A DNA stretch of 64,000 nt from an uncultured Paracoccaceae bacterium (GCA_947498645.1 CANMKS010000001.1:2146032-2210031); one strand, 5' to 3'. Counted from the stretch's first letter, positions 8,241-16,620 are shown. Made by a program: numbers and translations. The notes: generated by a model from the letters alone, not told the origin.

Positions 8241-8659
8241 TCCGCTTTGCAGTCCTTGCGATGTCGATTGGGGTCTGCGCCGGGCAGGCGTCCGCGTTTT
8301 GTGCCGACATGGCCCGCGTTGCGCGATCAGGTGGCGCATTGGGTCTGCCGGACAGTGACATGATCGCGGAATGCAGCGCGTCATTGATTTTGGGCGGTGG
8401 CCAGCAAGTGCAGTGCGGCTGGCCCTTTGCTTATCGCTCTGACGAGGCAACAGCCGCCTTTGACCGGTTGAATGAAACCGTTGCCGCTTGTTTGGGGCCC
8501 GATGCTGCGTCCAGTCGCGATCAAAGCGTCAACCACCCAGACTTTTACGACCTTCGTCTTTATCACATTGCGGGTCGGCAAACGGCCGTATCTTTGAAAG
8601 ACAAGGCCGCTTTGCAGAGAACATATGTTTTCTTGCGGATATCGCGCGAGACACCCTGA
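8237..8659 (+). CDS. small exported cysteine-containing protein, last gene of the tdm operon
   Basis: 140 residues with a signal peptide (MIRFAVLAMSIGVCAGQASA, cleavage before FCADM). The mature part has four cysteines (in FCADM, IAECSAS, VQCGWPF and VAACLGP), enough for two disulfides in the periplasm. I do not recognise a domain. The start overlaps the globin stop by 4 nt, so it is translated with tdm and the globin. Its stop codon abuts the stop codon of convergent tmm with no spacer (8659/8660). It shares the MIR-start and export signal with the other small protein of the operon, but the two do not look homologous. Confidence 0.72.
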   Translation: MIRFAVLAMSIGVCAGQASAFCADMARVARSGGALGLPDSDMIAECSASLILGGGQQVQCGWPFAYRSDEATAAFDRLNETVAACLGPDAASSRDQSVNHPDFYDLRLYHIAGRQTAVSLKDKAALQRTYVFLRISRETP

Positions 8660-9994
8660 TCAGTTCTGCAAATAGACTTCCAGGCTGTCATCCAGCGCAT
8701 CTTTCCACGGTGTGTGATGCTTGGGTGCCATCGTGCCAGTGATGACGGACTTATAGCCGTTGTCGCGGAAGGTCATGATGCCTGCCTTCTTGTGGCCTTT
8801 CCATTCTTTGAAGGCCTTGCAGGCCCCTTCAACGTCAAAAGTTGGATAGTCCGTCTCGGCGATCAATTCCTTGATGTAATCACCCTGATACCAGATTGCA
8901 TCGTAGTCATCTTCGCCAGCGTCCTCTCGCGCTACGCGGTCGACAACATCGGCCTTCATAGCCGCCTGATCTGGCATCGCAATCCGGTCCATGATGACAT
9001 CACGCACCCACCAGGCCTGCGCGTCGAACATGTTGAAGGTGAACCATTGGTCCTGCATGCCGATGTAGAACAGGTTGGGTTCGTTCACGTAAGCCACGCC
9101 TTTGTAAAGGTCCGCCGTCGCCAGTCGGTTGGTGGTTTTCAGACGCAGGTTGTCGGGCAGGAAGGGAAAGTGATGTTTGTAGCCAGTACATAGGATCACA
9201 GCATCAATATCGCGGCTGGAGCCATCTTTAAAATGCGCAGTGTTGCCGTCTACATGGGTCAGCAAGGGCACCTCGGCCCAGTTGTCAGGCCAGTCATAGC
9301 CCATCGCCGCAGTTCGGTGGCTGACTGTGATCGACTTGGCGCCGTATTTCCAGCACTGACTGCCGATATCCTCAGCCGAATAACTGGTGCCGACGATCAG
9401 GATATCCTTGTCCTTGAATTCCATTGCATCGCGGAAATCATGGGCGTGCAACACGCGGCCCTTAAAGCTTTCAAAGCCGTCGAACTGCGGCACATTTGGT
9501 GTGCTGAAGTGGCCTGAACAGACGATCACGTGATCAAAGCTTTCGGTATAGGTGTGATCTTCTGGCAAGTTACAAACGGTCACGTTGAACTTGTCACCGT
9601 CCTTTTCCACCCATCGGACGGCGGTTTCAAAACGGATCCAATCGCGCACACCGGCTTTGGCGACGCGGCCCTGAATGTAGTCAAACAGTACAGCACGCGG
9701 CGGATAGCTGGCGATCTGTTTGCCAAAATGCTCTTCAAAGCTGTAGTCGGCAAACTCCAAGCCTTCTTTTGGGCCGTTTGACCACAAATACCGGTACATG
9801 GACCCGTGAACTGGTTCGCCGTATTCATCCAGCCCTGTGCGCCAGGTGTAGTTCCACAACCCGCCCCAATTGGCCTGCTTTTCAAAGCAGACGACTTCGG
9901 GGATATCCGCGCCGTCAGCGGCGGCTGATTGGAAAGCGCGAAGTTGTGCCAGACCCGAAGGTCCGGCCCCGATCACTGCAATGCGTTTAGTCAT
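8660..9994 (-). CDS. tmm: trimethylamine monooxygenase (flavin-containing)
   Basis: 444 residues, the usual bacterial Tmm length. It is a cytosolic FAD/NADPH monooxygenase that turns trimethylamine into TMAO. Motifs: FAD-binding GAGPSG at residues 9-14; the Tmm-typical [20 protein letters not shown] then [14 protein letters not shown]; the FMO signature [11 protein letters not shown]; the NADPH site [12 protein letters not shown]; and the C-terminal [19 protein letters not shown]. The match to roseobacter Tmm is close along the length. CAGGAGAG lies upstream of the ATG. It ends flush against the tdm operon and is separated by 270 bp from gmaS. A 13-bp motif about 58 bp upstream is shared with dmmD. 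Confidence 0.93.
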   Translation of the reverse strand: MTKRIAVIGAGPSGLAQLRAFQSAAADGADIPEVVCFEKQANWGGLWNYTWRTGLDEYGEPVHGSMYRYLWSNGPKEGLEFADYSFEEHFGKQIASYPPRAVLFDYIQGRVAKAGVRDWIRFETAVRWVEKDGDKFNVTVCNLPEDHTYTESFDHVIVCSGHFSTPNVPQFDGFESFKGRVLHAHDFRDAMEFKDKDILIVGTSYSAEDIGSQCWKYGAKSITVSHRTAAMGYDWPDNWAEVPLLTHVDGNTAHFKDGSSRDIDAVILCTGYKHHFPFLPDNLRLKTTNRLATADLYKGVAYVNEPNLFYIGMQDQWFTFNMFDAQAWWVRDVIMDRIAMPDQAAMKADVVDRVAREDAGEDDYDAIWYQGDYIKELIAETDYPTFDVEGACKAFKEWKGHKKAGIMTFRDNGYKSVITGTMAPKHHTPWKDALDDSLEVYLQN

Positions 9995-10051
9995 CTTTCG
10001 TACTCTCCTGTCAGCAAGTTGTTCACAGCAATTCGACCTATTGCTTGCACC

Positions 10052-10064
10052 TTAGGCCAACTAA
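10052..10064. promoter_or_regulatory. candidate operator upstream of tmm, shared with dmmD
   Basis: TTAGGCCAACTAA, 58-70 bp upstream of the tmm start, with TTAG/CTAA as inverted ends. The dmmD leader carries TTGGGCCAACTAA at 16586-16598, 12 of 13 bases the same. Both are followed by an A/T-rich run. Proposed as a binding site for a regulator common to the two operons; no experimental support. Confidence 0.4.
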
Positions 10065-10085
10065 TATTTTTTACAGTAAAACCCC

Positions 10086-10256
10086 TCATGCGGTGCTTCT
10101 GTTGATTGAGCAGGCTTCGGTCTGAGAAAACAGCGAAGCGGTGTTGAGGTTATCGTGCAAATGCCAGAACTCCATCAGGCCATGGATCATGGCGCCATCC
10201 GCAAGCGTAGTTGGATGCAAGAGATTGACTGCCGCGCCCTGTCTTGGGCGCGGCAT
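10086..10256 (-). CDS. possible 56-residue ORF downstream of gmaS
   Basis: An ATG-started frame (MPRPRQGAAVNLLHPTTLAD, then GAMIHGLMEFWHLHDNLNTA) begins 7 bp after the gmaS stop and ends at 10086. No clear Shine-Dalgarno and no recognised family. The start region overlaps the gmaS terminator hairpin, which argues against translation as a normal gene. Composition is protein-like, so it may be a fragment of a lost gene. Very uncertain. Confidence 0.2.
   Translation of the reverse strand: MPRPRQGAAVNLLHPTTLADGAMIHGLMEFWHLHDNLNTASLFSQTEACSINRSTA
10230..10255 (-). terminator. hairpin after gmaS
   Basis: Perfect 10-bp inverted repeat TGCCGCGCCC / GGGCGCGGCA with a 6-nt loop, 8 bp past the gmaS stop. 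On the minus strand no strong T-run follows, so it may be a Rho-assisted terminator or an mRNA-stabilising hairpin. Confidence 0.6.
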
Positions 10257-10263
10257 CGTCGTC

Positions 10264-11592
10264 TTAAATATCCAGTGTGTTCGCTTTTTCCCAGGATGAG
10301 AAATGCGATGTAAAGTCGTTCCATTCCTGACGTTTCATCTTCAGGTAAGCGGCTGAGAATTCGGCGCCCATCGCGTCCTTCAAGCCGCTGTCGCTGTCAT
10401 AAGCGCGTAATGCATCCAGCATGTTCAAGGGAAGTTTTGGCGCATCTGTGATGGTGTGCCCTTCGGCGTACATATCAATATCATGACGTTTGCCGGGATC
10501 AGCCTTAGAGCGGATGCCCGAAAGACCAGCCGCGATGATGACGGCTTGAAGCAGGTAGGGATTGGCGGCACCGTCCGGCAAACGCAGCTCAAAACGTCCG
10601 GGGCCGGGAACGCGCACCATATGCGTGCGGTTGTTGCCGGTCCAGGTCACCGTGTTGGGTGCCCATGTGGCACCTGAAGTCGTGCGCGGTGCGTTGATCC
10701 GCTTATAGCTGTTGACCGTGGGGTTGGTGATCGCCGCCAAGGCGCTCGCGTGCTTCATGATCCCACCAAGGAAGTGCTTGCCACGCTCGGACAAGCCCAC
10801 TTCACCGGTTTGCCCTTCACCTTCGCCAGCGAATACGTTGGTTTTGGATTTATCGCCCGGCGCATCCCAGACAGAGATATGCGCGTGGCAACCATTGCCG
10901 GTCAGACCTTCGATAGGTTTGGGCATGAAGGTCGCGCGGAAGCCATGTTTTTCGGCGACGCATTTGGCCATGAACTTGAAGAAACTGTGTTTGTCGGCCG
11001 TCTTGAGCGCGTCATCGAAGTCCCAGTTCATTTCCCACTGACCGTTGGCGTCTTCATGGTCATTTTGATAAGGATTCCAACCAAGCTCTAGCATGTGGTC
11101 GCTGATCTCACGGATCACATCCAGACGGCGCATGAACGCCTGCTGATCATAACATGGCTTGGCCGCAGTATCATATGGATCGCTGATCTGATCGCCCTCG
11201 GGCGTCAGTAAAAAGAACTCGGCCTCAATCCCGGTTTTGACGTGCATACCTTCGGCGGCAGCTTCGTCGATCAAGCGGCAGAGCACGTTACGGGGCGCCT
11301 GTTCGACCGGTTGATCTTCCATGACGCAGTTTGCAGGAACCCAAGCAATTTCCTTGTTCCATGGCAGGATGATCACGGCTTCTGGGTCTGGCACCGCCAG
11401 CATGTCAGGGTGGGCCGGTGTCAGGTCTAGCCATGTGGCAAAGCCAGCGAAACCCGCGCCATCCTCCTGCATGTCTGCAATCGCGCGTGCGGGCACCAGT
11501 TTGGCCCGTTGCCCACCGAATAAATCGGTGAACGAAATCATGAAGTATTTGACGCCATTGTCCTTGGCGAATTTTGCAAGATCAGTTGCCAT
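10264..11592 (-). CDS. gmaS: gamma-glutamylmethylamide synthetase (type III glutamine synthetase-like)
   Basis: 442 residues of the glutamine synthetase superfamily in its GlnT/GmaS branch. It ligates monomethylamine to glutamate with ATP, giving gamma-glutamylmethylamide. Motifs: beta-grasp N-terminus MATDLAKFAKDNGVKYFMIS; metal-binding GIEAEFFLL; the ATP/glutamate loop GLTGNGCHAHISVWD; and NAPRTTSGATWAPNTVTW followed by RVPGPGRFELRLPDGAANP. The identity as GmaS rather than an ordinary glutamine synthetase rests on the directly upstream mgsCBA genes (66-bp gap) and tmm/tdm/dmm in the same island. It is probably co-transcribed with mgsABC. A hairpin follows the stop. Confidence 0.9.
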   Translation of the reverse strand: MATDLAKFAKDNGVKYFMISFTDLFGGQRAKLVPARAIADMQEDGAGFAGFATWLDLTPAHPDMLAVPDPEAVIILPWNKEIAWVPANCVMEDQPVEQAPRNVLCRLIDEAAAEGMHVKTGIEAEFFLLTPEGDQISDPYDTAAKPCYDQQAFMRRLDVIREISDHMLELGWNPYQNDHEDANGQWEMNWDFDDALKTADKHSFFKFMAKCVAEKHGFRATFMPKPIEGLTGNGCHAHISVWDAPGDKSKTNVFAGEGEGQTGEVGLSERGKHFLGGIMKHASALAAITNPTVNSYKRINAPRTTSGATWAPNTVTWTGNNRTHMVRVPGPGRFELRLPDGAANPYLLQAVIIAAGLSGIRSKADPGKRHDIDMYAEGHTITDAPKLPLNMLDALRAYDSDSGLKDAMGAEFSAAYLKMKRQEWNDFTSHFSSWEKANTLDI

Positions 11593-11658
11593 TTTGTGTT
11601 TTCCCTGTCTTGGAAAGAATGGGGCGCGATCTGCAATCAGCCGCGCCCTCGTTTTCGA

Positions 11659-13005
11659 TTAGAATGGTGTGTTTGGTTTGCCGGGGTACCAATCGGTGCC
11701 CGCAAGAGGCACTTTGGCCATGGCTGCGGCCTCCATGGTCAACGCGACCAGATCCTCTGGCTCTAGGTTATGCAGGTGGTTCTTGCCACAGGCGCGCGCG
11801 ATAGTTTGCGCCTCCAGCGTCATCACCTTGAGGTAGTTGCGCAAACGGCGCCCCCCTTCGATTGGGTCGAACCGTTTCATCAGCTCTGGATCTTGGGTCG
11901 TGATGCCAGCAGGGTCTCGCCCTTCGTGCCAGTCATCATAGGCGCCTGCTGTTGTGCCAAGCGCGTTGTACTCGGCCTCCCACTTCGGGTCATTGTCGCC
12001 TAGTGCGATCAATGCTGCGGTCCCTATGGCCACCGCGTCTGCGCCCAAAGCCATCGCTTTGGCCACGTCTGCGCCAGAGCGGATTCCCCCTGACAAGATC
12101 AACTGCACTTTGCGGTGCATGCCGAGGTCTTGCAGTGCCTGAACAGCGGGGCGGACGATCGCCAATGTTGGCTGGCCAACGTGTTCGATGAAAACATCCT
12201 GCGTGGCCGCCGTCCCGCCTTGCATGCCATCCAGAACAACCGCATCCGCGCCAGCTTTGATCGCAAGGGTCGTGTCATAGTAGGGACGAGCGCCTGCAAC
12301 CTTCACATAGATCGGCACCTTCCAGCCTGTGATCTCGCGCAATTCAAGGATCTTGATTTCCAGATCGTCCGGGCCTGTCCAGTCTGGGTGACGGCAGGCA
12401 GACCGCTGGTCGATCCCTTTTGGCAGATTGCGCATCTCGGCGACCCGGTCACTGATCTTTTGGCCAAGCAACATACCACCACCGCCCGGCTTTGCCCCTT
12501 GGCCAACCACGATTTCAATCGCGTCCGCTTTGCGCAGATCGTTTGGGTTCATGCCATAGCGCGAAGGCAGATACTGATAGACCAGTTTGTCGGAATGTCC
12601 CCGTTCTTCGGGTGTCATCCCGCCGTCACCGGTTGTGGTGGAGGTTCCAGCAGCCGAGGCACCGCGGCCCAAAGCCTCTTTCGCGGGGCCGGACAAGGCA
12701 CCAAATGACATGCCTGCGATAGTGATCGGAATATCGAGCTCAATCGGGTTTTCCGCGTGCAGCCCGCCGATTGTCACAGAGGTTTCGCACTTTTCGCGGT
12801 ACCCTTCGAGGGGGTAGCGCGAGATCGATGCGCCCATGAACAACAGATCATCAAACGACGGCACTTTGCGTTTGGCGCCGCCACCACGGATATCATAGAT
12901 CCCCGTAGCTGCGGCGCGTCGGATGTCGCTGTTGACATCTTGCGTAAATGTCGCCGACTGCCGCGGCGTGGTGTGCGGGATACCCTTAGGGTCGTGTTTG
13001 TTCAT
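11659..13005 (-). CDS. mgsC: N-methylglutamate synthase subunit C (FMN-binding glutamate synthase-like)
   Basis: 448 residues, equivalent to the central/FMN domain of glutamate synthase. With MgsA and MgsB it moves methylamine from gamma-glutamylmethylamide to make N-methylglutamate. Motifs: AGMSFGALSGPAKEALGRGA, GVGQGAKPGGGG-type loop (GQGAKPGGGGMLLGQKIS), GGTAATQDVFIEHVG, and a C-terminal CGKNHLHNLEPEDL. ATG 13005 is preferred because GAGGATA lies upstream; a TTG at 13020 would overlap the mgsB stop by 4 nt. The same fold occurs in GlxD-type proteins; the neighbouring gmaS settles the assignment. Confidence 0.88.
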   Translation of the reverse strand: MNKHDPKGIPHTTPRQSATFTQDVNSDIRRAAATGIYDIRGGGAKRKVPSFDDLLFMGASISRYPLEGYREKCETSVTIGGLHAENPIELDIPITIAGMSFGALSGPAKEALGRGASAAGTSTTTGDGGMTPEERGHSDKLVYQYLPSRYGMNPNDLRKADAIEIVVGQGAKPGGGGMLLGQKISDRVAEMRNLPKGIDQRSACRHPDWTGPDDLEIKILELREITGWKVPIYVKVAGARPYYDTTLAIKAGADAVVLDGMQGGTAATQDVFIEHVGQPTLAIVRPAVQALQDLGMHRKVQLILSGGIRSGADVAKAMALGADAVAIGTAALIALGDNDPKWEAEYNALGTTAGAYDDWHEGRDPAGITTQDPELMKRFDPIEGGRRLRNYLKVMTLEAQTIARACGKNHLHNLEPEDLVALTMEAAAMAKVPLAGTDWYPGKPNTPF

Positions 13006-13016
13006 CTGTGGTATCC

Positions 13017-13700
13017 TCAATACGCGCCAGCATTGTCGACGTCGAAGTTATAGAGATTGCGGGCAGAGCCATAACGCGTGAACTCTGACGGATCAGCATC
13101 GATACCTGCTTCGTCCAGCAATTCTTGAAGAAGCGTGATGTGCTCAGGCCGCATTTCCTTCTTTTCGCAATCTGCGCCGAGCGACTTGACCGTGCCGCGC
13201 ACAAAGAAGCGCGCCTCGTAACAGCTGTCACCCAAGGCATCACCTGCGTCGCCACAGACGACCAGATTACCGGACTGCCCCATAAAGGCAGACATGTGAC
13301 CCACGCTGCCCTTTACGACGATGTTCACGCCTTTCATGGAAATGCCGCAGCGCGAAGATGCGTTGCCCTTGACCACGATCAGCCCACCGTGGCCGGTAGC
13401 CCCAAGATACTGGCTGGCATCGCCTTCGATGATGATCTTTCCGGACATGATGTTTTCACCGGTGCCGGGCCCCGCAGAGCCATGGATGTTCACGGTGGCC
13501 TGCTGGTTCATTCCGGCGCAGTAGTATCCGGTTGACCCTTTCACCGTGACCTCAATCGGGGCGTCCAGACCGCAAGCAATTGCGTGGGCGCCTTTGGGGT
13601 TCACGATTTCCCAGTTTGTTTGGTTTGTATGGTTGGTTTGAGCGTGAAGCGTCTTGTTCAGCGCCCTTAGACCAACTTCGGATAGGTCGATCGTTTGCAT
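13017..13700 (-). CDS. mgsB: N-methylglutamate synthase subunit B (GltB C-terminal-like, GXGXG)
   Basis: 227 residues forming the right-handed beta-helix seen at the C-terminus of glutamate synthase large subunits. Repeated G-rich turns are visible (GSTGYYCAGMN, GSAGPGTGENIMSGKIIIEG, YLGATGHGGLIVVKGNASSR, ISMKGVNIVVKGSVGHMSAF). It has a structural role in the MgsABC complex. It sits between mgsA (3-bp gap) and mgsC (12-bp gap) in one operon, in the order known for roseobacters. FwdC/GlxC proteins share the fold, but the context fits MgsB. Confidence 0.88.
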   Translation of the reverse strand: MQTIDLSEVGLRALNKTLHAQTNHTNQTNWEIVNPKGAHAIACGLDAPIEVTVKGSTGYYCAGMNQQATVNIHGSAGPGTGENIMSGKIIIEGDASQYLGATGHGGLIVVKGNASSRCGISMKGVNIVVKGSVGHMSAFMGQSGNLVVCGDAGDALGDSCYEARFFVRGTVKSLGADCEKKEMRPEHITLLQELLDEAGIDADPSEFTRYGSARNLYNFDVDNAGAY

Positions 13701-13703
13701 GTC

Positions 13704-14633
13704 TCAGGCGGCCTTTTCAGTCGTGGAAGGGGCGGCGTTGTGGCTCCAGAAGTAGACCGTCGCAGGCTCAGGTTCCCAAACACGTGCCTCCTCGATGCCC
13801 GGCAAGTCGACCAGCGCGCGATATTCGGATCCAAAGGCCACATATTGATCGGTTTCCGCCATGACAGCGGGTTTGCAAGCAATCGGATCACGAACAACGC
13901 CAAAACCGTCCTTGGTTCCGACAACGAATGTGAAGAAGCCGTCGAGATCATCAAGACTACTTTCAAGTGCTTCACCCAACGTAGCGCCGTTCTGCATTTG
14001 CCATGTCAGGTAGGCGGCCCCGACCTCGGTGTCGTTTTCAGTCTCGATGTGGATGCCCTCGCGACGCAGTTTGCGGCGCAGAGAGTTATGATTGGAGAGC
14101 GAGCCGTTATGCACCAGGCATTGATCGTCGCCTGTGTTGAACGGATGTGCGCCCATTGTAGTGACCGCGGACTCAGTGGCCATACGGGTGTGGCCAATGC
14201 CATGCGTGCCCGACATCTTGGCAAGATCGAACTGTGCAGCCACGTCTTTGGGCAGGCCCACTTCTTTGTAAATCTCAAGGTTGTCGCCTCGGCTCATTAA
14301 CCGGATGTCGGGGTTGATATCTTTCAAAGCAGCACGCACCTGCGCGGTTGAACCGGCGGGAATGTCAAGAACTGCGTGGGTGCTTTTGACTGATATGCCG
14401 ACTGTCGCCCCGATCACGTCACTCAGCGCCTTGTCTAGTCCCGCAAATGCAGTATCCGGGTCTGCGGCCTGCACAGTCATCTTGCTGCGGCCATCTGTCT
14501 GAGCGCCATAGATCGCAATGCCTGCGCTATCGGGACCGCGGTCTGTCATGGTGATCAGCATCGCTGTCAGCATCTCGCCCAGCTGAGGTTCCAGTGACTT
14601 GTCTTTGAGGAATAACCCAACAATTCCGCACAT
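13704..14633 (-). CDS. mgsA: N-methylglutamate synthase subunit A (class II glutamine amidotransferase-like)
   Basis: 309 residues starting MCGIVGLFLKD, so the mature N-terminal nucleophile is Cys2, as in Ntn-type class II amidotransferases. The RGPDSAGIAIYG and GHTRMATESAVT motifs of that domain are present, and HNGSLSNHNSLRRKL marks the substrate pocket. It should cleave gamma-glutamylmethylamide and pass methylamine to the MgsC active site. First gene of mgsABC-gmaS. Its start lies 66 bp downstream of a pair of hairpins separating it from the ammonium-transporter unit, so it probably has its own promoter in 14634-14700. Confidence 0.88.
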   Translation of the reverse strand: MCGIVGLFLKDKSLEPQLGEMLTAMLITMTDRGPDSAGIAIYGAQTDGRSKMTVQAADPDTAFAGLDKALSDVIGATVGISVKSTHAVLDIPAGSTAQVRAALKDINPDIRLMSRGDNLEIYKEVGLPKDVAAQFDLAKMSGTHGIGHTRMATESAVTTMGAHPFNTGDDQCLVHNGSLSNHNSLRRKLRREGIHIETENDTEVGAAYLTWQMQNGATLGEALESSLDDLDGFFTFVVGTKDGFGVVRDPIACKPAVMAETDQYVAFGSEYRALVDLPGIEEARVWEPEPATVYFWSHNAAPSTTEKAA

Positions 14634-14700
14634 CGGCGTTGTCCTTTCGAGGGTAAGAATTCGATGATTCGAAGGCTAGCAGCTAAGCATTACACTCTCA

Positions 14701-14759
14701 ACCATGAGGAAAAAAAATTTCCTCGTGGTAATGGTGACGGCCCTGGTTGGGCCGCCACC
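14701..14759 (-). terminator. two adjacent hairpins between the transporter unit and mgsA
   Basis: Hairpin A: ACCATGAGGAAA (14701-14712) with TTTCCTCGTGGT (14718-14729), one G-T pair. Hairpin B: GGTGACGGCCC (14733-14743) with GGGCCGCCACC (14749-14759), one mismatch. On the minus strand B comes first and is followed after 13 nt by eight T's inside A. On the plus strand B is followed by GTTTTTT. This looks like a terminator or attenuator that separates the ammonium-transporter genes from mgsABC-gmaS. Confidence 0.6.
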
Positions 14760-14769
14760 GTTTTTTGAT

Positions 14770-14985
14770 CTAGTAGCGTTCCAACATCTTTTCGATCTTG
14801 TCCTGCTCGCCCATCTGGCGTGCCTCTTCGAGGTGTTTTCCTTCACGCACGAATTGAATCCGGTGCCAGCCAATCCAGAAGGCAACCCCGACAATTGTCA
14901 TTGCAACCTCCCAGCCCTGGAAAGGGTAGACAGCGCCAACATCAGCGAGATCAACCGCCCAGCTTTCATATCCAATAGTAGACAT
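14770..14985 (-). CDS. small membrane protein next to ammonium transporter
   Basis: 71 residues with one clear hydrophobic helix (WEVAMTIVGVAFWIGWHRIQ, about residues 25-44) followed by a charged C-terminus (REGKHLEEARQMGEQDKIEK), predicted helical. No signal cleavage site. It lies 17 bp after the transporter stop on the same strand and just before a terminator-like hairpin pair, so it is likely co-transcribed with the transporter. It may be a small accessory or regulatory subunit of the channel; this is inference from position only. I do not recognise a named family. Confidence 0.7.
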   Translation of the reverse strand: MSTIGYESWAVDLADVGAVYPFQGWEVAMTIVGVAFWIGWHRIQFVREGKHLEEARQMGEQDKIEKMLERY

Positions 14986-15002
14986 CTTTTATCTTCCTTT
15001 CG

Positions 15003-16367
15003 TTAGGATTTTGCCGCGAGGGCGGCTCTGTCGGCTTCGATGATCTGTGCCTTCGCATCTTCGTAGGCATGATGCTCGGCATAATCGAGACCTTGCAGTT
15101 CAACCTCTTCTGGGATGCGCAGAACACCAGCTTTGGCTTGTAGTTTCGCAACCAAGAAACCGGGCAGGAAACCCAACACAAAGAACATAATCACAGCACC
15201 AAGGAACTGACCAAGGGGATTGATTGTCGCATAGCCTTCGAATGGCGAGCTTGGTGCCCCCCACAATACGAAGCCCGAGATAACCAAACCGACAAATCCT
15301 GCGTAGCCGTGAACGGCGACCGCACCAACAGCATCGTCAAGCTTGAAGCGGCGTTCGACCCAATAGTGAAGCTTATAGACAATCACGACACCAATCGCGC
15401 CAACGATCATTGCCTGGATTGGGTGGTAGAGGTCATTGCCGGCAGAGGCCGTAATGATCCCGGCCAATCCGCCAGAGAACGTCCAGAAGGCATCTCCCTT
15501 TGACACGACATAGGCTGCCATCAAGCCGCCCGAGAGTGACATGAGGAAGTTGAATGTAATTGCAGACAGTGACGTCGGTGCAAGGTAAATATTCGTGGCC
15601 GTCCAGGTTGTGCCGGTAATCTCACCACCGATCACTTCAGGCGAAATCAGGGGTACGTTGCATGCCGCGTAGAAGCCCCAGAACCCTGTGTAAATCAGGA
15701 AAATCCCGATCGTCAGCATCCATGGATTATGCGGAGGAATGTCACGCGGCGTGCCATCTTTGGCAAACTTACCGATGCGTGGTCCAAGAACCATGAGCAC
15801 ACCCAGTGCGTAACCACCGGCAATCGCATGGATTACACCAGAGGCATAGGCGTCATGATAGCCGAGTTTTTGTACCATCCAACCGGCATAGTGCCAGCCC
15901 CATGCTGCATCGATGATCCAGAAGACGGAGCCAATGAGCACAGCGTGAACCCAGAGTGCCGACGACCGAATGCGTTCGATCACTGATCCGGAAACGATTG
16001 ATGCAGCGGTCCATGAGAACAGCAAGAACGCGGCCCAGAATACACCGGTGATCCGATCGTCCAGGTTCGTGCCCATGTTTTCCGACCAAGGCAAATTCGC
16101 GGCACCGCTTTCCAGATCCAGCGACCCGCCGAAGATATAGAAATTTGGGAATGCCCAGTATATCCACCAGCCAAAGAAGAAGAATGTGACCGTCACCAAG
16201 GGGATGATCATGATGTTCTTCATCAAGGTATGCATGTGATTCCGTGCACGGCTTGCGCCGACTTCATACATGCAGAACCCCACATGAATCAGGAACATGA
16301 AAACAACCGTGACCCAGTAATAAAACTCGGTAAATATGGTTGTTAGAGCGTTTAGATTTCCATCCAC
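15003..16367 (-). CDS. Amt-family ammonium/methylammonium transporter
   Basis: About 454 residues with eleven hydrophobic segments, the Amt/Mep/Rh fold of the inner membrane. Seen: the N-terminal FTEFYYWVTVVFMFLIHVGF, the first pore histidine in SGVIHAIAGGYALG, and the second in DDAVGAVAVHGYAGFVG. The GTG at 16367 is chosen because GGGGAGACG precedes it and Amt homology begins directly after; the frame continues to 16502 but the extension does not look coding. In the methylated-amine island it may take up ammonium or methylammonium, or recapture ammonium leaked during catabolism. A 14-bp palindrome lies just upstream. Substrate preference cannot be read from sequence. Confidence 0.88.
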   Translation of the reverse strand: MDGNLNALTTIFTEFYYWVTVVFMFLIHVGFCMYEVGASRARNHMHTLMKNIMIIPLVTVTFFFFGWWIYWAFPNFYIFGGSLDLESGAANLPWSENMGTNLDDRITGVFWAAFLLFSWTAASIVSGSVIERIRSSALWVHAVLIGSVFWIIDAAWGWHYAGWMVQKLGYHDAYASGVIHAIAGGYALGVLMVLGPRIGKFAKDGTPRDIPPHNPWMLTIGIFLIYTGFWGFYAACNVPLISPEVIGGEITGTTWTATNIYLAPTSLSAITFNFLMSLSGGLMAAYVVSKGDAFWTFSGGLAGIITASAGNDLYHPIQAMIVGAIGVVIVYKLHYWVERRFKLDDAVGAVAVHGYAGFVGLVISGFVLWGAPSSPFEGYATINPLGQFLGAVIMFFVLGFLPGFLVAKLQAKAGVLRIPEEVELQGLDYAEHHAYEDAKAQIIEADRAALAAKS

Positions 16368-16393
16368 TTTATCGTCTCCCCTGTTGATGGTGG

Positions 16394-16407
16394 AGGCAAA
16401 TTTGCCT
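16394..16407. promoter_or_regulatory. perfect 14-bp palindrome upstream of the Amt gene
   Basis: AGGCAAATTTGCCT, reading the same on both strands, 27-40 bp before the transporter GTG and followed by TAATATTTTTT (the same 11-mer lies upstream of tmm). Likely an operator in the divergent Amt/dmmD promoter region (16368-16620). The regulator is unknown. Confidence 0.45.
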
Positions 16408-16585
16408 ACCAGTAATATTTTTTTCCTAGAGATCACACTGATTTGTACCGACCTGTCAATAGCTGCATGCCCGCTGTCGCATGCCCGCCGCTGCGCACAC
16501 ACGCACCAAGCTCAAAGATATTTCTTGCCTGACAGGAAACTTTTTTGACTAGTAGTCTTGCTTTTGAAAGTCACCTGAGTCTCAA

Positions 16586-16598
16586 TTGGGCCAACTAA
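16586..16598. promoter_or_regulatory. candidate operator upstream of dmmD, shared with tmm
   Basis: TTGGGCCAACTAA, 23-35 bp before the dmmD ATG, differing from the tmm-upstream copy (10052-10064) at one base. The closeness to the Shine-Dalgarno would suit repression. Confidence 0.4.
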
Positions 16599-16620
16599 AA
16601 AATTTGATTGGGAGAGACTT

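Noticed and set aside
16367..16440. Sigma-54 promoter for the ammonium transporter
   Set aside because: A TGG...TTTGC pair is present, but the GG to GC spacing is 11 rather than 10 and the rest of the consensus is missing.
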